NCBI GenBank assembly: GCA_947628175.1
Contig: CANQZA010000003.1
Location: 1 to 64,000, forward strand
Length of the DNA stretch: 64,000 nt
From: an uncultured Clostridia bacterium
GTDB taxonomy: Bacteria > Bacillota > Clostridia > Oscillospirales > Acutalibacteraceae
Direction of reading: 5' to 3'
The position numbers were made by a program, and so were the translations under genes. The notes under the pieces are model-generated. The model was not told where the DNA came from. It saw only the letters and a program-made list of their open reading frames with translations, and did not search any database. This document shows positions 18,801 through 28,324 of the stretch, piece after piece. How positions within the stretch are numbered: the first letter of the stretch is position 1; each line of letters starts with the position of its first letter.

Positions 18801-20192
18801 ATGATTCATTCTTATAAAATGAACGGCTATAATATTGTTATTGACCAAAACAGCGGTTGTGTTCATTCAGTTGACGATGTCGCCTATGATATAATCAATA
18901 TGTATGAAAGCAAAAGCAGAGAAGAGATAAAAACCTTTATCCTTAATAAGTATAGCGATAAGGCAGATGTAACACCGGAAGAAATTCAACTGTGTTTTGA
19001 CGATATAGAAGAGCTGATTTCGGAAAATAAGCTGTTTTCGCACGATATCTTTGAGAAGACTGCACAGCAGTTCAAAAAAAGACAGGGCATTTTAAAAGCG
19101 TTATGCCTTCATGTTGCGCACGACTGCAATCTTGCCTGTAAATACTGCTTTGCCGGTAAAGGCGGATATGACGGACCCAAAGGTATTATGAGCCTTGAAA
19201 CAGGTAAAAGAGCGCTTGATTTTTTAATAGAGCAAAGCGGCACAAGAAAAAATCTGGAGGTTGATTTTTTCGGTGGTGAGCCTCTGCTTAACTGGGAAGT
19301 CTGCAAAAAACTTGTCAGATACGGCAGAGAGCAGGAGAAAAAGTATAATAAAAATTTTCGTTTTACGCTTACAACAAACGGACTTCTTATTAATGACGAT
19401 GTTATTGAATTCTGCAATAAGGAAATGGCGAATGTCGTTTTGTCGCTCGATGGCAGAAAAGAGGTAAACGATAAAATGAGAGTCTCGCCAAACGGCAGAG
19501 GCTCCTATGATTTGATTGTTGATAAGTTTAAAAAATTTGCCGCTTCGAGAAATCAAAAGGATTATTATATGCGCGGCACATTTACGCATCATAATCTTGA
19601 TTTTGCAAGTGACATTATACATATGGCAGATTTAGGCTTTAAAGAGCTTTCAATAGAGCCTGTTGTGTCATCCCCGGATGAGGATTACGCTTTGAAAAAT
19701 GAGGATTTGCCTTTCATTAAACAGCAGTATCAGCTTCTTGCTGATGAGATGCTCAGAAGATACAGAAAAGGCAATGGCTTTACCTTTTATCATTATATGA
19801 TTGACCTTAACTCGGGTCCGTGCATAGTAAAAAGAGTGTCGGGCTGCGGAGTCGGAACCGAATACCTTGCCGTTACGCCAAACGGGGATTTGTACCCCTG
19901 TCATCAATTTGTCGGTGACGACAGTTTTCTTGTCGGAAATATTTATGACGGAATAAAAAATAAATCTGTTCTGGAGCAGTTTGAACAGTGCAATGTCTAT
20001 TCACATCGCGCATGTCTTGACTGCTTTGCAAAACTATACTGTTCCGGCGGGTGCGCGGCAAACGCATATCACACAACAGGGAGCGTGGACGGCGTTTATG
20101 AATTTGGCTGTGAACTTCACAGAAAAAGAATAGAATGTGCGATTATGCTCAAAGTAGCCGAAGCGGAGGAAAATTTAAAAATAGAATATTGA
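18801..20192 (+). CDS. SCIFF maturase, radical SAM/SPASM protein
   Basis: CNLACKYCFAGKGGYDG, SPASM cysteines CLDCFAKLYCSGGCAANAYH; next to the SCIFF peptide. Confidence 0.93.
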   Translation: MIHSYKMNGYNIVIDQNSGCVHSVDDVAYDIINMYESKSREEIKTFILNKYSDKADVTPEEIQLCFDDIEELISENKLFSHDIFEKTAQQFKKRQGILKALCLHVAHDCNLACKYCFAGKGGYDGPKGIMSLETGKRALDFLIEQSGTRKNLEVDFFGGEPLLNWEVCKKLVRYGREQEKKYNKNFRFTLTTNGLLINDDVIEFCNKEMANVVLSLDGRKEVNDKMRVSPNGRGSYDLIVDKFKKFAASRNQKDYYMRGTFTHHNLDFASDIIHMADLGFKELSIEPVVSSPDEDYALKNEDLPFIKQQYQLLADEMLRRYRKGNGFTFYHYMIDLNSGPCIVKRVSGCGVGTEYLAVTPNGDLYPCHQFVGDDSFLVGNIYDGIKNKSVLEQFEQCNVYSHRACLDCFAKLYCSGGCAANAYHTTGSVDGVYEFGCELHRKRIECAIMLKVAEAEENLKIEY

Positions 20193-20198
20193 AAATAA

Positions 20199-20229
20199 AC
20201 GGACGCCCTGAAAACATCGGGGCGTCCGT
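20199..20229. terminator. bidirectional rho-independent terminator
   Basis: ACGGACGCCCTG...CGGGGCGTCCGT, T run on + side, between convergent genes. Confidence 0.8.
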
Positions 20230-20230
20230 T

Positions 20231-21721
20231 TTACTGTGTTGTATTGTTGTAAATCTTTATGTTTTCATGAACATTGTCTATCGGTTTGCCAACGCATAAT
20301 GGTTCTAAAACAACAGGATTTTTTTGCGAAAAGCTGTTATCGTGAATATTCATATTTTTACAAGGACCTGATTCATACCATTCTTTGCAGTCACAGGAAA
20401 TATAGATATCAGGCATTCTGATATTTTTAAATCTGTTGTTGTATATTTCTGATTTTCTGTCAGTGGAGCAAAGTATTCCTCTTGTAGGTATTGCTTTAAA
20501 ATAACAGTTTGAAATAGTTACTTCGGGGTTATATGTAATATTTTCAATGACAGTCATTTTTTCGGCAAGCTCAGGTAATTCCTCCCTGAACTTTATGGTT
20601 ACCTCCTTGTTCTCAATGTCGTCCTTGGTCTGTTCAACCGTATAAATATCGCCTGTCTGCGCAAGATTTTCACGCCTGTAAAATTTTACACTGTCACCGG
20701 GGAAAAAGGCTCTGTAACCGCCCTGCTGCTTATGTACAAATTCAAATACCGCGGTTTTACCGTCAATCATTTTTTTAGTTCTCAGAAAAGCGCCGTGGAT
20801 ATTAATTGCGTCATCATGCGGATGCGTAAAAAAGCAATCGTTTATTTTTACTGCACCCTTACATCCGCAGATATGAATACTGTCGGCAAAAGAGGATACG
20901 ATATGATTTTCAGCGGGTTTAAACTGAATCTGCTCAAAAGTGATATTTTCACACATCTGGCAGAGCCAGCCGAATCCGTGCATATAATGGACTGTTATAT
21001 TTTCAAAAACCATATTGCCGCATTCCCAGAAGAAAAGACCGCAGTTGTCCCTGAGACGATTCTGCGACATCGTTATAATATCGCCTATTTTAAATTTCGG
21101 TGCAATCAGATAGGATATTACAATATCAAAGTCACCGGATTTTTTTATTGAAATTCTGCGTCTGATAGGTGAGAGCTGTGTTCTGTAAACCTCATCTCCT
21201 CTGTGCATAACATTGCAGTAAGTATTTGTGTTGTTATGTAACTCATAATATTTTTCACCGGTAAGCGGGCTTTTTTCAAAAAAATAAATATTTCTTTTAT
21301 TAATTTCAAATTCCGTGTTTTCACCAAGCGAATATGTAATTTTGTTTCCTTGTATTTTTTTGACAGTCATTTCGATGTTAGTAGGTGCGTTGTATTTTAT
21401 TGTGACATTTTTAAGGTTAATACCGGCGCACCTTACGGCAGCAAAGGAGCACATATCACCGTGGATAATAAATTCTGACCCGTTGCCGTCTATTGTAATA
21501 TTATTTTTATCCTCAATCAGAATCGCAAAGTATTTATCGGGTTTTACAAAGGAATCCGTGTTGGTCATATGGTATGCCTTGCATCTGCTGAGCTCCTTGA
21601 AAAAATGATATGCGTTTTTCGGAAAAAATAAGGTGTCGCCATCACATAAATCGCTGATTGCTTTTTGAACACCGGTTGAAGCGTTGTCCGCGCTGCAATA
21701 TTTTGTAACATCAATAATCAC
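20231..21721 (-). CDS. right-handed parallel beta-helix protein, possibly glycoside hydrolase (GH110-like)
   Basis: NITIDGNGSEFIIHGDMCSFAAVRCAGINLKNVTIKYNAP repeats; GTG start at 21721 follows GGAGG (ORF track start is 21805). Confidence 0.65.
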   Translation of the reverse strand: MIIDVTKYCSADNASTGVQKAISDLCDGDTLFFPKNAYHFFKELSRCKAYHMTNTDSFVKPDKYFAILIEDKNNITIDGNGSEFIIHGDMCSFAAVRCAGINLKNVTIKYNAPTNIEMTVKKIQGNKITYSLGENTEFEINKRNIYFFEKSPLTGEKYYELHNNTNTYCNVMHRGDEVYRTQLSPIRRRISIKKSGDFDIVISYLIAPKFKIGDIITMSQNRLRDNCGLFFWECGNMVFENITVHYMHGFGWLCQMCENITFEQIQFKPAENHIVSSFADSIHICGCKGAVKINDCFFTHPHDDAINIHGAFLRTKKMIDGKTAVFEFVHKQQGGYRAFFPGDSVKFYRRENLAQTGDIYTVEQTKDDIENKEVTIKFREELPELAEKMTVIENITYNPEVTISNCYFKAIPTRGILCSTDRKSEIYNNRFKNIRMPDIYISCDCKEWYESGPCKNMNIHDNSFSQKNPVVLEPLCVGKPIDNVHENIKIYNNTTQ

Positions 21722-21884
21722 AAGCTGCACCTCCGTAATAGCTTTTATTATAATTATATAGTATTTTTTGTATATGCGCAATATTTTATTGACACGGTTA
21801 TCCATTCTAATGTATTATATTCATGAACACTTATTTTCAGTAAGTGTTGCCGTAATTTGGTGTAATTATCGGAGGGGTGTATAT

Positions 21885-23306
21885 ATGGGATGGAAAGATA
21901 TTTACCAGAGTAAATTGGTAACGGCGCAGGAGGCTGTAAAAGCAATCCGCGACGGTGACAAGGTTGTTACAGGATTTGGATGCGGTGAGCCTTTCGGTAT
22001 TGAAAGGGAATTGATTAATAACTATGAGAAGTATCATGATGTTGAAATAATAAATATGCTAACCCTCGGTGATTCGCCATGGTGTCGGGAGGAAATGAAA
22101 GGTCATTTTACTCTTAACTGCCTCTTTGCCTCACCGAGCAACCGCAAGGCTATTTCAACAGGAATCAGTGAGTTTACCACATCACATTTTTATGAAATAC
22201 CGGAAGTCATCAAAACATATCTGCGCCCGAGAGTCTCCATTGTTATGGTATCTCCTCCTGATGAGCACGGTTATGTCTCTTTCGGTACGACTGTTGATTA
22301 TACAAGAGGGACAGCGGAATACTGTGAGGTGGTTATTGCTCAGGTCAATAAATATATGCCTCGTACATTCGGAAACAGTATTATGCATGTAAGAGATTTC
22401 ACATATTTTGTGGAATGTGATGAAAAGCTGCCTGAAGTAAAAGGTGTAGAAATTTCTGATACAGAAATGAAAATCGGAAAATACTGCGCGTCTCTTATTA
22501 ATGACGGCGACTGCCTGCAGCTTGGAATCGGCGGAATACCTAACGCTGTCTGTGCGCAGCTTTGGGATAAAAAAGATTTGGGTATACACAGTGAGCTTGT
22601 CGGCGATGGTGTTGTAGACTTGCTTGAGGCGGGAATAATCAATAACAAGAAAAAGCAGACCAACAGGTACAGAACCGTTCTCGGCGCGGCGTTCGGCTCT
22701 GAAAAGCTTAATAACTACATAAATAACAATCCTTCCGTGGAGCTTCATCCAATTGATTATGTAAATAACCCGATTGAAATTGCCAAAAATGACAATGTTG
22801 TTTCCATAAACTCCTGCCTTCAGGTTGATTTGCTCGGTCAGGTTGTATCCGATACGGTAGGTCTTAATCAGTTCTCTGCGGTCGGAGGTCAGGTGGATTT
22901 TGTCCGCGGAGCTACTATGAGTAAAGGCGGCAGATCCATTATTGCAATGCCATCAACCGCAAAGAAGGGGCTTATTTCAAGAATTGTTCCGATTATTACG
23001 GAGGGAAGCGCGGTTACAACACCGCGAAATGATGTCAATTTTGTGGTTACCGAATACGGAATTGCGCAGCTTAAGGGAAAGTCACTTAAAGAAAGAGCAA
23101 AGGCGCTTATACTCATATCTCATCCAAAATTCCGTCCTCATCTTGTAATTGAATATATAAAAAGATTTAACGAGGAGCCGTTCAGCAAGCATGAACTGAG
23201 AGAACAGTTTGTCGGTGTAAAGGAGCAAATAGAAGAGAGACGGCAGCAAATAAGAGAAGATCTGCGCAAAAAGCTTCCCGGAAATGATGAAAAATCAACA
23301 GTCTGA
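21885..23306 (+). CDS. acetyl-CoA hydrolase/transferase family (butyrate/4-hydroxybutyrate CoA-transferase-like)
   Basis: GIGGIPNAVCAQLWDKKDLGIHSELVGDGVVDL, QVDFVRGATMSKGGRSIIAMPSTAKKG; start after GGAGGGG (ORF track starts at 21768). Confidence 0.88.
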   Translation: MGWKDIYQSKLVTAQEAVKAIRDGDKVVTGFGCGEPFGIERELINNYEKYHDVEIINMLTLGDSPWCREEMKGHFTLNCLFASPSNRKAISTGISEFTTSHFYEIPEVIKTYLRPRVSIVMVSPPDEHGYVSFGTTVDYTRGTAEYCEVVIAQVNKYMPRTFGNSIMHVRDFTYFVECDEKLPEVKGVEISDTEMKIGKYCASLINDGDCLQLGIGGIPNAVCAQLWDKKDLGIHSELVGDGVVDLLEAGIINNKKKQTNRYRTVLGAAFGSEKLNNYINNNPSVELHPIDYVNNPIEIAKNDNVVSINSCLQVDLLGQVVSDTVGLNQFSAVGGQVDFVRGATMSKGGRSIIAMPSTAKKGLISRIVPIITEGSAVTTPRNDVNFVVTEYGIAQLKGKSLKERAKALILISHPKFRPHLVIEYIKRFNEEPFSKHELREQFVGVKEQIEERRQQIREDLRKKLPGNDEKSTV

Positions 23307-23383
23307 TCCCTTTAACCCTTATTGACAATTTTCAGTATAAATGATAAAATATGAGCATTATTTTTTAAGGAGATTCATTAATA

Positions 23384-24307
23384 ATGGCATTGATTAAAGA
23401 AGAATATTTCGGTATTGCAAGAAAAATCGTATCCAATATGACTGCCGAAAGCTGGGAAACAATTCCACATGCGACTATGACCTATGAGCCGGATGTTACT
23501 GAACTTTTTAAGGAAATAAAAATATTGAATCAGGATTGTACCGATAAAACAAAGAAAATAACCATCAATACAGTCATGCTTAAAATTATATGTGAGGGTC
23601 TGAAAGCAGCACCTAAGATGAATACACACCTGCTTTTTAACAGAAAGCTTGTTCGCGGAACACTAAAATATTTCGATAACATTGACATTTCAATGCCTAT
23701 GGTACTTCCGTCAGGAGAAATGATGACTGTAAATATGCATGATATGGGCAGCAAATCGCTTTCTGAAATGACGGCTGCTATAAATGATACAATCAGAAGA
23801 GCAAAGCATTCGGATATGAATGAAGTTATGTTTGAGGTGTCTCTTGACAATACGCTTACAGGTCTTAAAAACGGTAAAATACTTCAGACAGTTCGACGCT
23901 TATACGGTTCAAAGACTCCCGGTAAGCATATGGTACATTCGCTTTCAGGTTCTGCTAAGAAAAAATATTATTCCATTCCTGTTTCAGAAAGGCTTACAAA
24001 GCATGACATTGAGCAGGGCACTACAACCGTATCAAACCTCGGCTCAATATACAGAGAGCAGAGGGGCGTTTGTGCTCTTTTAGAAATTATACCGCCTCAG
24101 ACAACAGCCTTTGCAGTAAATGCGGCTCAGAGAAGACCTACTGTTGTAAAGGATGAAAACGGCAATGAGAAGATAGAAGTAAGAACTGTTCTGCCGCTTA
24201 CTATTGCCATTGACCACAGAGCTCTTGACTATGGCGATGTGGTTCCGTTTATGAAAAAGCTTGATGAAATCTTTGCAAACCCTTCCATCATCCATAGTTG
24301 GAAGTGA
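23384..24307 (+). CDS. 2-oxo acid dehydrogenase acyltransferase (E2) catalytic-domain protein without lipoyl domain
   Basis: C-terminal LPLTIAIDHRALDYGDVVPFMKKLDE (DHRxxD motif) and TTTVSNLGSIY; no lipoyl DKA motif. Confidence 0.82.
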   Translation: MALIKEEYFGIARKIVSNMTAESWETIPHATMTYEPDVTELFKEIKILNQDCTDKTKKITINTVMLKIICEGLKAAPKMNTHLLFNRKLVRGTLKYFDNIDISMPMVLPSGEMMTVNMHDMGSKSLSEMTAAINDTIRRAKHSDMNEVMFEVSLDNTLTGLKNGKILQTVRRLYGSKTPGKHMVHSLSGSAKKKYYSIPVSERLTKHDIEQGTTTVSNLGSIYREQRGVCALLEIIPPQTTAFAVNAAQRRPTVVKDENGNEKIEVRTVLPLTIAIDHRALDYGDVVPFMKKLDEIFANPSIIHSWK

Positions 24308-24327
24308 TATTCTCGGTTATAATTAAA

Positions 24328-24359
24328 ACAACGGTACAGTCGTAAAACCATACCGTTGT
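24328..24359 (-). terminator. hairpin terminator downstream of the spore-surface-like gene
   Basis: ACAACGGTA...TACCGTTGT, TTTTAATT on the minus side. Confidence 0.6.
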
Positions 24360-24408
24360 GAAAAAATATTGTTATCTGATCGGACATTGCTGCCGTAAAT
24401 ACATATGA

Positions 24409-25029
24409 TTAAGCCAATCTTATAAAAGAAATATTTGTTCCTACTGTGGGAGTACCTGTAGTAACGCTTCCGGCTACAAGATTAACGCTTACTGTGGAAA
24501 CTGAATTTGCAGGAACGGCAACTATATAGCTTCCGTTTGCAATGCCAGCATCATTTAATGCAGTTGTAGTTGGATTTACAGTGCTTCCGTTAACAACCAG
24601 TGCTACCTGAGAGGTACTGAATGTTCCTGCAACCTGCCAGTTTACTAAATAGGTGCGGCCTGTTGTTCCGCCAGAAAGTGTAAATATTTCGCCTGTAGCA
24701 TTTGGTGTAATGCCTGCTGCGTCCGTATTATAAGCAGTTAAAGGAAATGGTACATTATTACCTTGTGTTACACTTACCGGAGTTGCAGAAGCATTATAGA
24801 ACAGCGCGTATGATGCAGTAACAGGTGCCGGAATTATCGGAGGTGTAGGCGGCATAGGCGGCATTGGCGGATTAGGATTTACTGGCGGCATTGGAAATAC
24901 CGGCGGGAAAAAATTGGGAAATCCATCAGCAAATCGAACGGTTACATTGTTGTTGTCACAGCAGCATGGTGATGCGGTGCTGTAAACTGTTGTATTTAAA
25001 TTGCTGAGATTTCTTCGTGAACAGCTCAT
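24409..25029 (-). CDS. Pro-rich protein with C-terminal BclA/C1q-like domain (possible spore-surface protein)
   Basis: Cys cluster SPCCCD, PMPPVNPNPPMPPMPPTPP linker, NVPFPLTAYNTDAAGITPNATGEIFTLSGGTTGRTYLVNW; start after AAGGAG. Confidence 0.65.
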   Translation of the reverse strand: MSCSRRNLSNLNTTVYSTASPCCCDNNNVTVRFADGFPNFFPPVFPMPPVNPNPPMPPMPPTPPIIPAPVTASYALFYNASATPVSVTQGNNVPFPLTAYNTDAAGITPNATGEIFTLSGGTTGRTYLVNWQVAGTFSTSQVALVVNGSTVNPTTTALNDAGIANGSYIVAVPANSVSTVSVNLVAGSVTTGTPTVGTNISFIRLA

Positions 25030-25251
25030 AGCTAATCTCCTTTCATAAATTAGGTTATAACAACCGTACTTTATACTATGAAAATTATCAAAAAAAGAGA
25101 TAAAACAATTCAAAAATAATAACGATAGCGTTAAAATGGCACACGGATAAACAATCGGAAATGCTCAAACCGGCAAATATGCCGGATATCACTGCTGCCG
25201 CAGTGTAAACAATTAAAAAAATCAGATTCAAAAAGTCTGATTTATATAAAT

Positions 25252-25338
25252 GCAGGTATGGTGAAACTGGCAAACACGCTGGATTTAGGATCCAGTGGAG
25301 CGATCTCCTTGCAGGTTCAAGTCCTGTTACCTGCACCA
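25252..25338 (+). tRNA. tRNA-Leu (TAG), CCA encoded; left boundary of the integrated element
   Basis: GCAGGTATGGTGAAACTGGCAAACACGCTGGATTTAGGATCCAG...GGTTCAAGTCCTGTTACCTGCACCA; anticodon TAG. Confidence 0.95.
25285..25338 (+). repeat. attachment-site direct repeat, left (within tRNA-Leu)
   Basis: TTAGGATCCAGTGGAGCGATCTCCTTGCAGGTTCAAGTCCTGTTACCTGCACCA. Confidence 0.88.
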
Positions 25339-25383
25339 CAAAGCAGCAAGCTTTTCGGCTTGCTGCTTTTCTCTTTTTGGATT

Positions 25384-26991
25384 CTATGATGCTATTGATG
25401 AATCTACCAATTCACCAGTATCATAGATATCAGTGTGGCTTTTAAATCTGCCATTAAGTGTTATGTTTACATCTAATTTGCCGTTCACTTCAGATATTTT
25501 AATATGATCAACCAACATTCTTAAATCAGAATCATTGATTGATTTCTCTTCAATGATTTTGTCGAGCACTTCAATGCTACTTTTGATATCAGCCTTTCGC
25601 TTTTTAATGGTTTCGTCTATATGCTCGATTTCATCGATTCTTTTTGATATTCTTTCAATATCGTTTTCGCATTTCTCAAGCATTTGAGTGTAAACATCAG
25701 CTCGCTCTTTATCCCTCAATCGTTCAAGCAAGATTTCTTCTTGATCTAATTTTCTTTGAGATAGTTGTTCAGTCAAGGATTTAATGTTGTTTTGGCTGAG
25801 CGCTTTGTTCTGCTTCCACAGACTTAACTTTGCATCAATCTGCTTAAAATTTTCCTGTGCCTGTTGTCTGATGTTTAACAATTCTGAATATACAATTTCA
25901 TCGAGTACACTTTCATTTATTCTGTGTGGACTGCAATGCTCTTTACCATATCGATGGTAGCTGTTGCAGACATATTCAATTCTGTCGGGTTTATCTTTAC
26001 ATTTCCTGATTTTGCACGAGAATGAAGATCCACAGTCACCGCACTTAATCAAACCTGTATATCTATGATAAGGTTTATCGAAGTTTGATCTCACATTATC
26101 TTTTTTCTTGCTTTCAAGCAGCATCTGAACTTTGTCAAAATCTTCTTTGCTTATTAGTGCAGGAACTGCATTGTCATGCCTGATTTGTTCGTCTGTTGAA
26201 TAAGTTTTTCTCTGCTTGTTTATCTTGTCAAGCATGTACTTATGATTAACAAGATTACCACAATAAAATTCATTTATTAACACTCGTTTAACTGCTGTGC
26301 CATTCCATAAATACCTTGTAGTTATTTCGGGTTTATTGTACCCTTGTTTTTTATTAAGATATTTCAGTTGATAGTATGCAGGTGTCTTTAATCCTTCAGC
26401 ATTTAATTTGTGAGCAATGTTTTTCAGTCCATAACCATCAAGATACATTTGAAATATCCTTCTGACAATGTTTGCAGGTTCTTCCATTATGAGAATCTCT
26501 TTTGTATTCTTGTCTTTGAAATATCCCATCGGAGGTATCATAACCAATCCTTCTTTTTGCTTTTGAAGAAATCCAGCACGAACTTTTCGACTGATGTCAC
26601 GGGCATACATATCATTGAACAAACCTTTGAATCCGATAATTAAATCATCATTCTCATTACTTGTGTCAAGATTTTCTGTAACAGATAACACTTTAACATC
26701 ATTTTCACGCAAATAATCAATGAACAATGCCGTTTGCGTTTTATGTCTGCCAAGTCTTGACATATCCTTAACGATGACTGCATCAATTAATTTATTCTCA
26801 ACAGCTTCATAAATTTTATTGATACCATCACGGTTAAAATGCATACCGCTTACATTGTCATCAAAGGATTCACCGACGATATTAAAACCATTTTTGTTTG
26901 CATATTCTCTGATAATGTTCTGCTGATTTGTCAATGAATTTAATTCGTCATCTTCATCTCTTGAGAGTCGTGCATATAACCATACTCGCAT
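25384..26991 (-). CDS. large serine recombinase (resolvase/recombinase/zinc-ribbon)
   Basis: MRVWLYARLSRDEDDELNSLTNQ, VKDMSRLGRHKT, CGDCGSSFSCK zinc beta-ribbon, coiled-coil C-terminus; start at 26991 after GGAGTGAT. Confidence 0.94.
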   Translation of the reverse strand: MRVWLYARLSRDEDDELNSLTNQQNIIREYANKNGFNIVGESFDDNVSGMHFNRDGINKIYEAVENKLIDAVIVKDMSRLGRHKTQTALFIDYLRENDVKVLSVTENLDTSNENDDLIIGFKGLFNDMYARDISRKVRAGFLQKQKEGLVMIPPMGYFKDKNTKEILIMEEPANIVRRIFQMYLDGYGLKNIAHKLNAEGLKTPAYYQLKYLNKKQGYNKPEITTRYLWNGTAVKRVLINEFYCGNLVNHKYMLDKINKQRKTYSTDEQIRHDNAVPALISKEDFDKVQMLLESKKKDNVRSNFDKPYHRYTGLIKCGDCGSSFSCKIRKCKDKPDRIEYVCNSYHRYGKEHCSPHRINESVLDEIVYSELLNIRQQAQENFKQIDAKLSLWKQNKALSQNNIKSLTEQLSQRKLDQEEILLERLRDKERADVYTQMLEKCENDIERISKRIDEIEHIDETIKKRKADIKSSIEVLDKIIEEKSINDSDLRMLVDHIKISEVNGKLDVNITLNGRFKSHTDIYDTGELVDSSIAS

Positions 26992-27020
26992 TTTATCACT
27001 CCTTTCGCAAGCACACATTA

Positions 27021-27197
27021 TCACAACTCCTTTTCCAAGTCCAGACGATTAGAATTATTTTCATTGCAGATTGAAATATCGTTGTTGAATAGATAATTTT
27101 TGATGATAGATTCTAAAAATTTATCAAATTCATTTTGCTTTCCGTTGTAGGAAATCGTAACACTGTTAATGTTATTTTGAATTTTATTCGTTGCCAT
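27021..27197 (-). CDS. small hypothetical protein (58 aa)
   Basis: MATNKIQNNINSVTISYNGKQNEFDKFLESIIKNYLFNNDISICNENNSNRLDLEKEL; lies tightly in the minus-strand mob-recombinase gene string. Confidence 0.5.
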   Translation of the reverse strand: MATNKIQNNINSVTISYNGKQNEFDKFLESIIKNYLFNNDISICNENNSNRLDLEKEL

Positions 27198-27212
27198 ACG
27201 GCAACACAGAAT

Positions 27213-27341
27213 CTAAAACTTTTCCGTCATTCCCCCAATCAAATTGTATTTGCGATAATAATTATCGACTTGGATTTCAGTTTTTGTTTCATATATTTCC
27301 TTTCCGCCTGCCGATTGATCTGCAGGACTTTTTAATTTCAC
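27213..27341 (-). CDS. small hypothetical protein (42 aa, GTG start overlapping relaxase stop)
   Basis: VKLKSPADQSAGGKEIYETKTEIQVDNYYRKYNLIGGMTEKF; ATGTGA overlap suggests translational coupling. Confidence 0.45.
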   Translation of the reverse strand: MKLKSPADQSAGGKEIYETKTEIQVDNYYRKYNLIGGMTEKF

Positions 27342-28324
27342 ATAAACAAACCGATACCGTGGTTTTGTTCCTGATTGTTGTATTCATTTCTGCAATGAGC
27401 AAGCTGTGCTTTTGTAATTTTCAATCCGTGAGCACGCATTTTTTCAATGATTTTATCAAGTTCCATATCTTCAATTTCGACTGCATAATAATCATCGTTC
27501 TGTTCAATCGTTGGCAAATTTGAAAGCATTTCAAAAATATTTGCAGTCAATCCGTCTGTGCAATTACCCGATGTTGGTGTTTTGTATTCGAGTATGTCCT
27601 CTGCAAGAATTGAATTGCAGCCGCCCAAGTCAAAATATATTTCAAGATTTTTCTTTAGTAATCTCTCATCAAACAATTTTGCATCACGACACCTATGACC
27701 TTCACTGTCTGTGTAAGTCATATATTTGTATTTCGGATCGTACTTGATATCAATTCCGTGCATGCTCATTTTCCAAATGAATTCTTCCATATCGTAGGAC
27801 TCTTGCATCATTTTCAATGCCCAATATCTAATTCTTTGTTTCCATTTTGGATTTTCATTTCGTCTTGTTTTTGCTTCGGTAACGATAAATCCGTTCTCTT
27901 TGCACAACTGATTAGAATAATTTTTTATATCAAGTAAGTTTTGTGGTGAGATATTCATCTTCTTACCGTCCTTGTGGCTGACAGAATTGATAATGAAATG
28001 ATTGTGCATATGCTTTTTATCAATGTGTGTTGCAACGAGAACTTGAAATTCGGGGAAACAATGCTCAGCCATTTGCATACCAATTTCGTGACATTTTTCG
28101 GCTGTGATGTCATCATCCTGAGCAAAGGATTGTATCATATGGTAGTAAGTTCTACCGCCTTGCTTGTTAAAGTTATTTCGCACCATCTCAAATTCATCGT
28201 AACAGCTTTCGGGCATACAATTCTTTCCGCTGATTAACTTTTCCAAAGTTTTCTCTTTATTGCAAACATAATCAATACCTATACGAGCAGATATTTTTGC
28301 AGAGCTGAGTTTAATAATTGCCAT
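27338..28324 (-). CDS. relaxase/mobilization nuclease (MobP/VirD2-like)
   Basis: GGRTYYHMIQSFAQDD...ATHIDKKHMHNHFIINSV HxxxHxHxH-type relaxase motif III. Confidence 0.92.
   Translation of the reverse strand: MAIIKLSSAKISARIGIDYVCNKEKTLEKLISGKNCMPESCYDEFEMVRNNFNKQGGRTYYHMIQSFAQDDDITAEKCHEIGMQMAEHCFPEFQVLVATHIDKKHMHNHFIINSVSHKDGKKMNISPQNLLDIKNYSNQLCKENGFIVTEAKTRRNENPKWKQRIRYWALKMMQESYDMEEFIWKMSMHGIDIKYDPKYKYMTYTDSEGHRCRDAKLFDERLLKKNLEIYFDLGGCNSILAEDILEYKTPTSGNCTDGLTANIFEMLSNLPTIEQNDDYYAVEIEDMELDKIIEKMRAHGLKITKAQLAHCRNEYNNQEQNHGIGLFM

Noticed and set aside
25117-25131. TAACGATAGCGTTA, partly shared with sequence before the right att copy (34793: TAACGATAGCATTA)
   Set aside because: Short match that lies outside the defined att repeat on the left; compatible with chance in AT-rich DNA.
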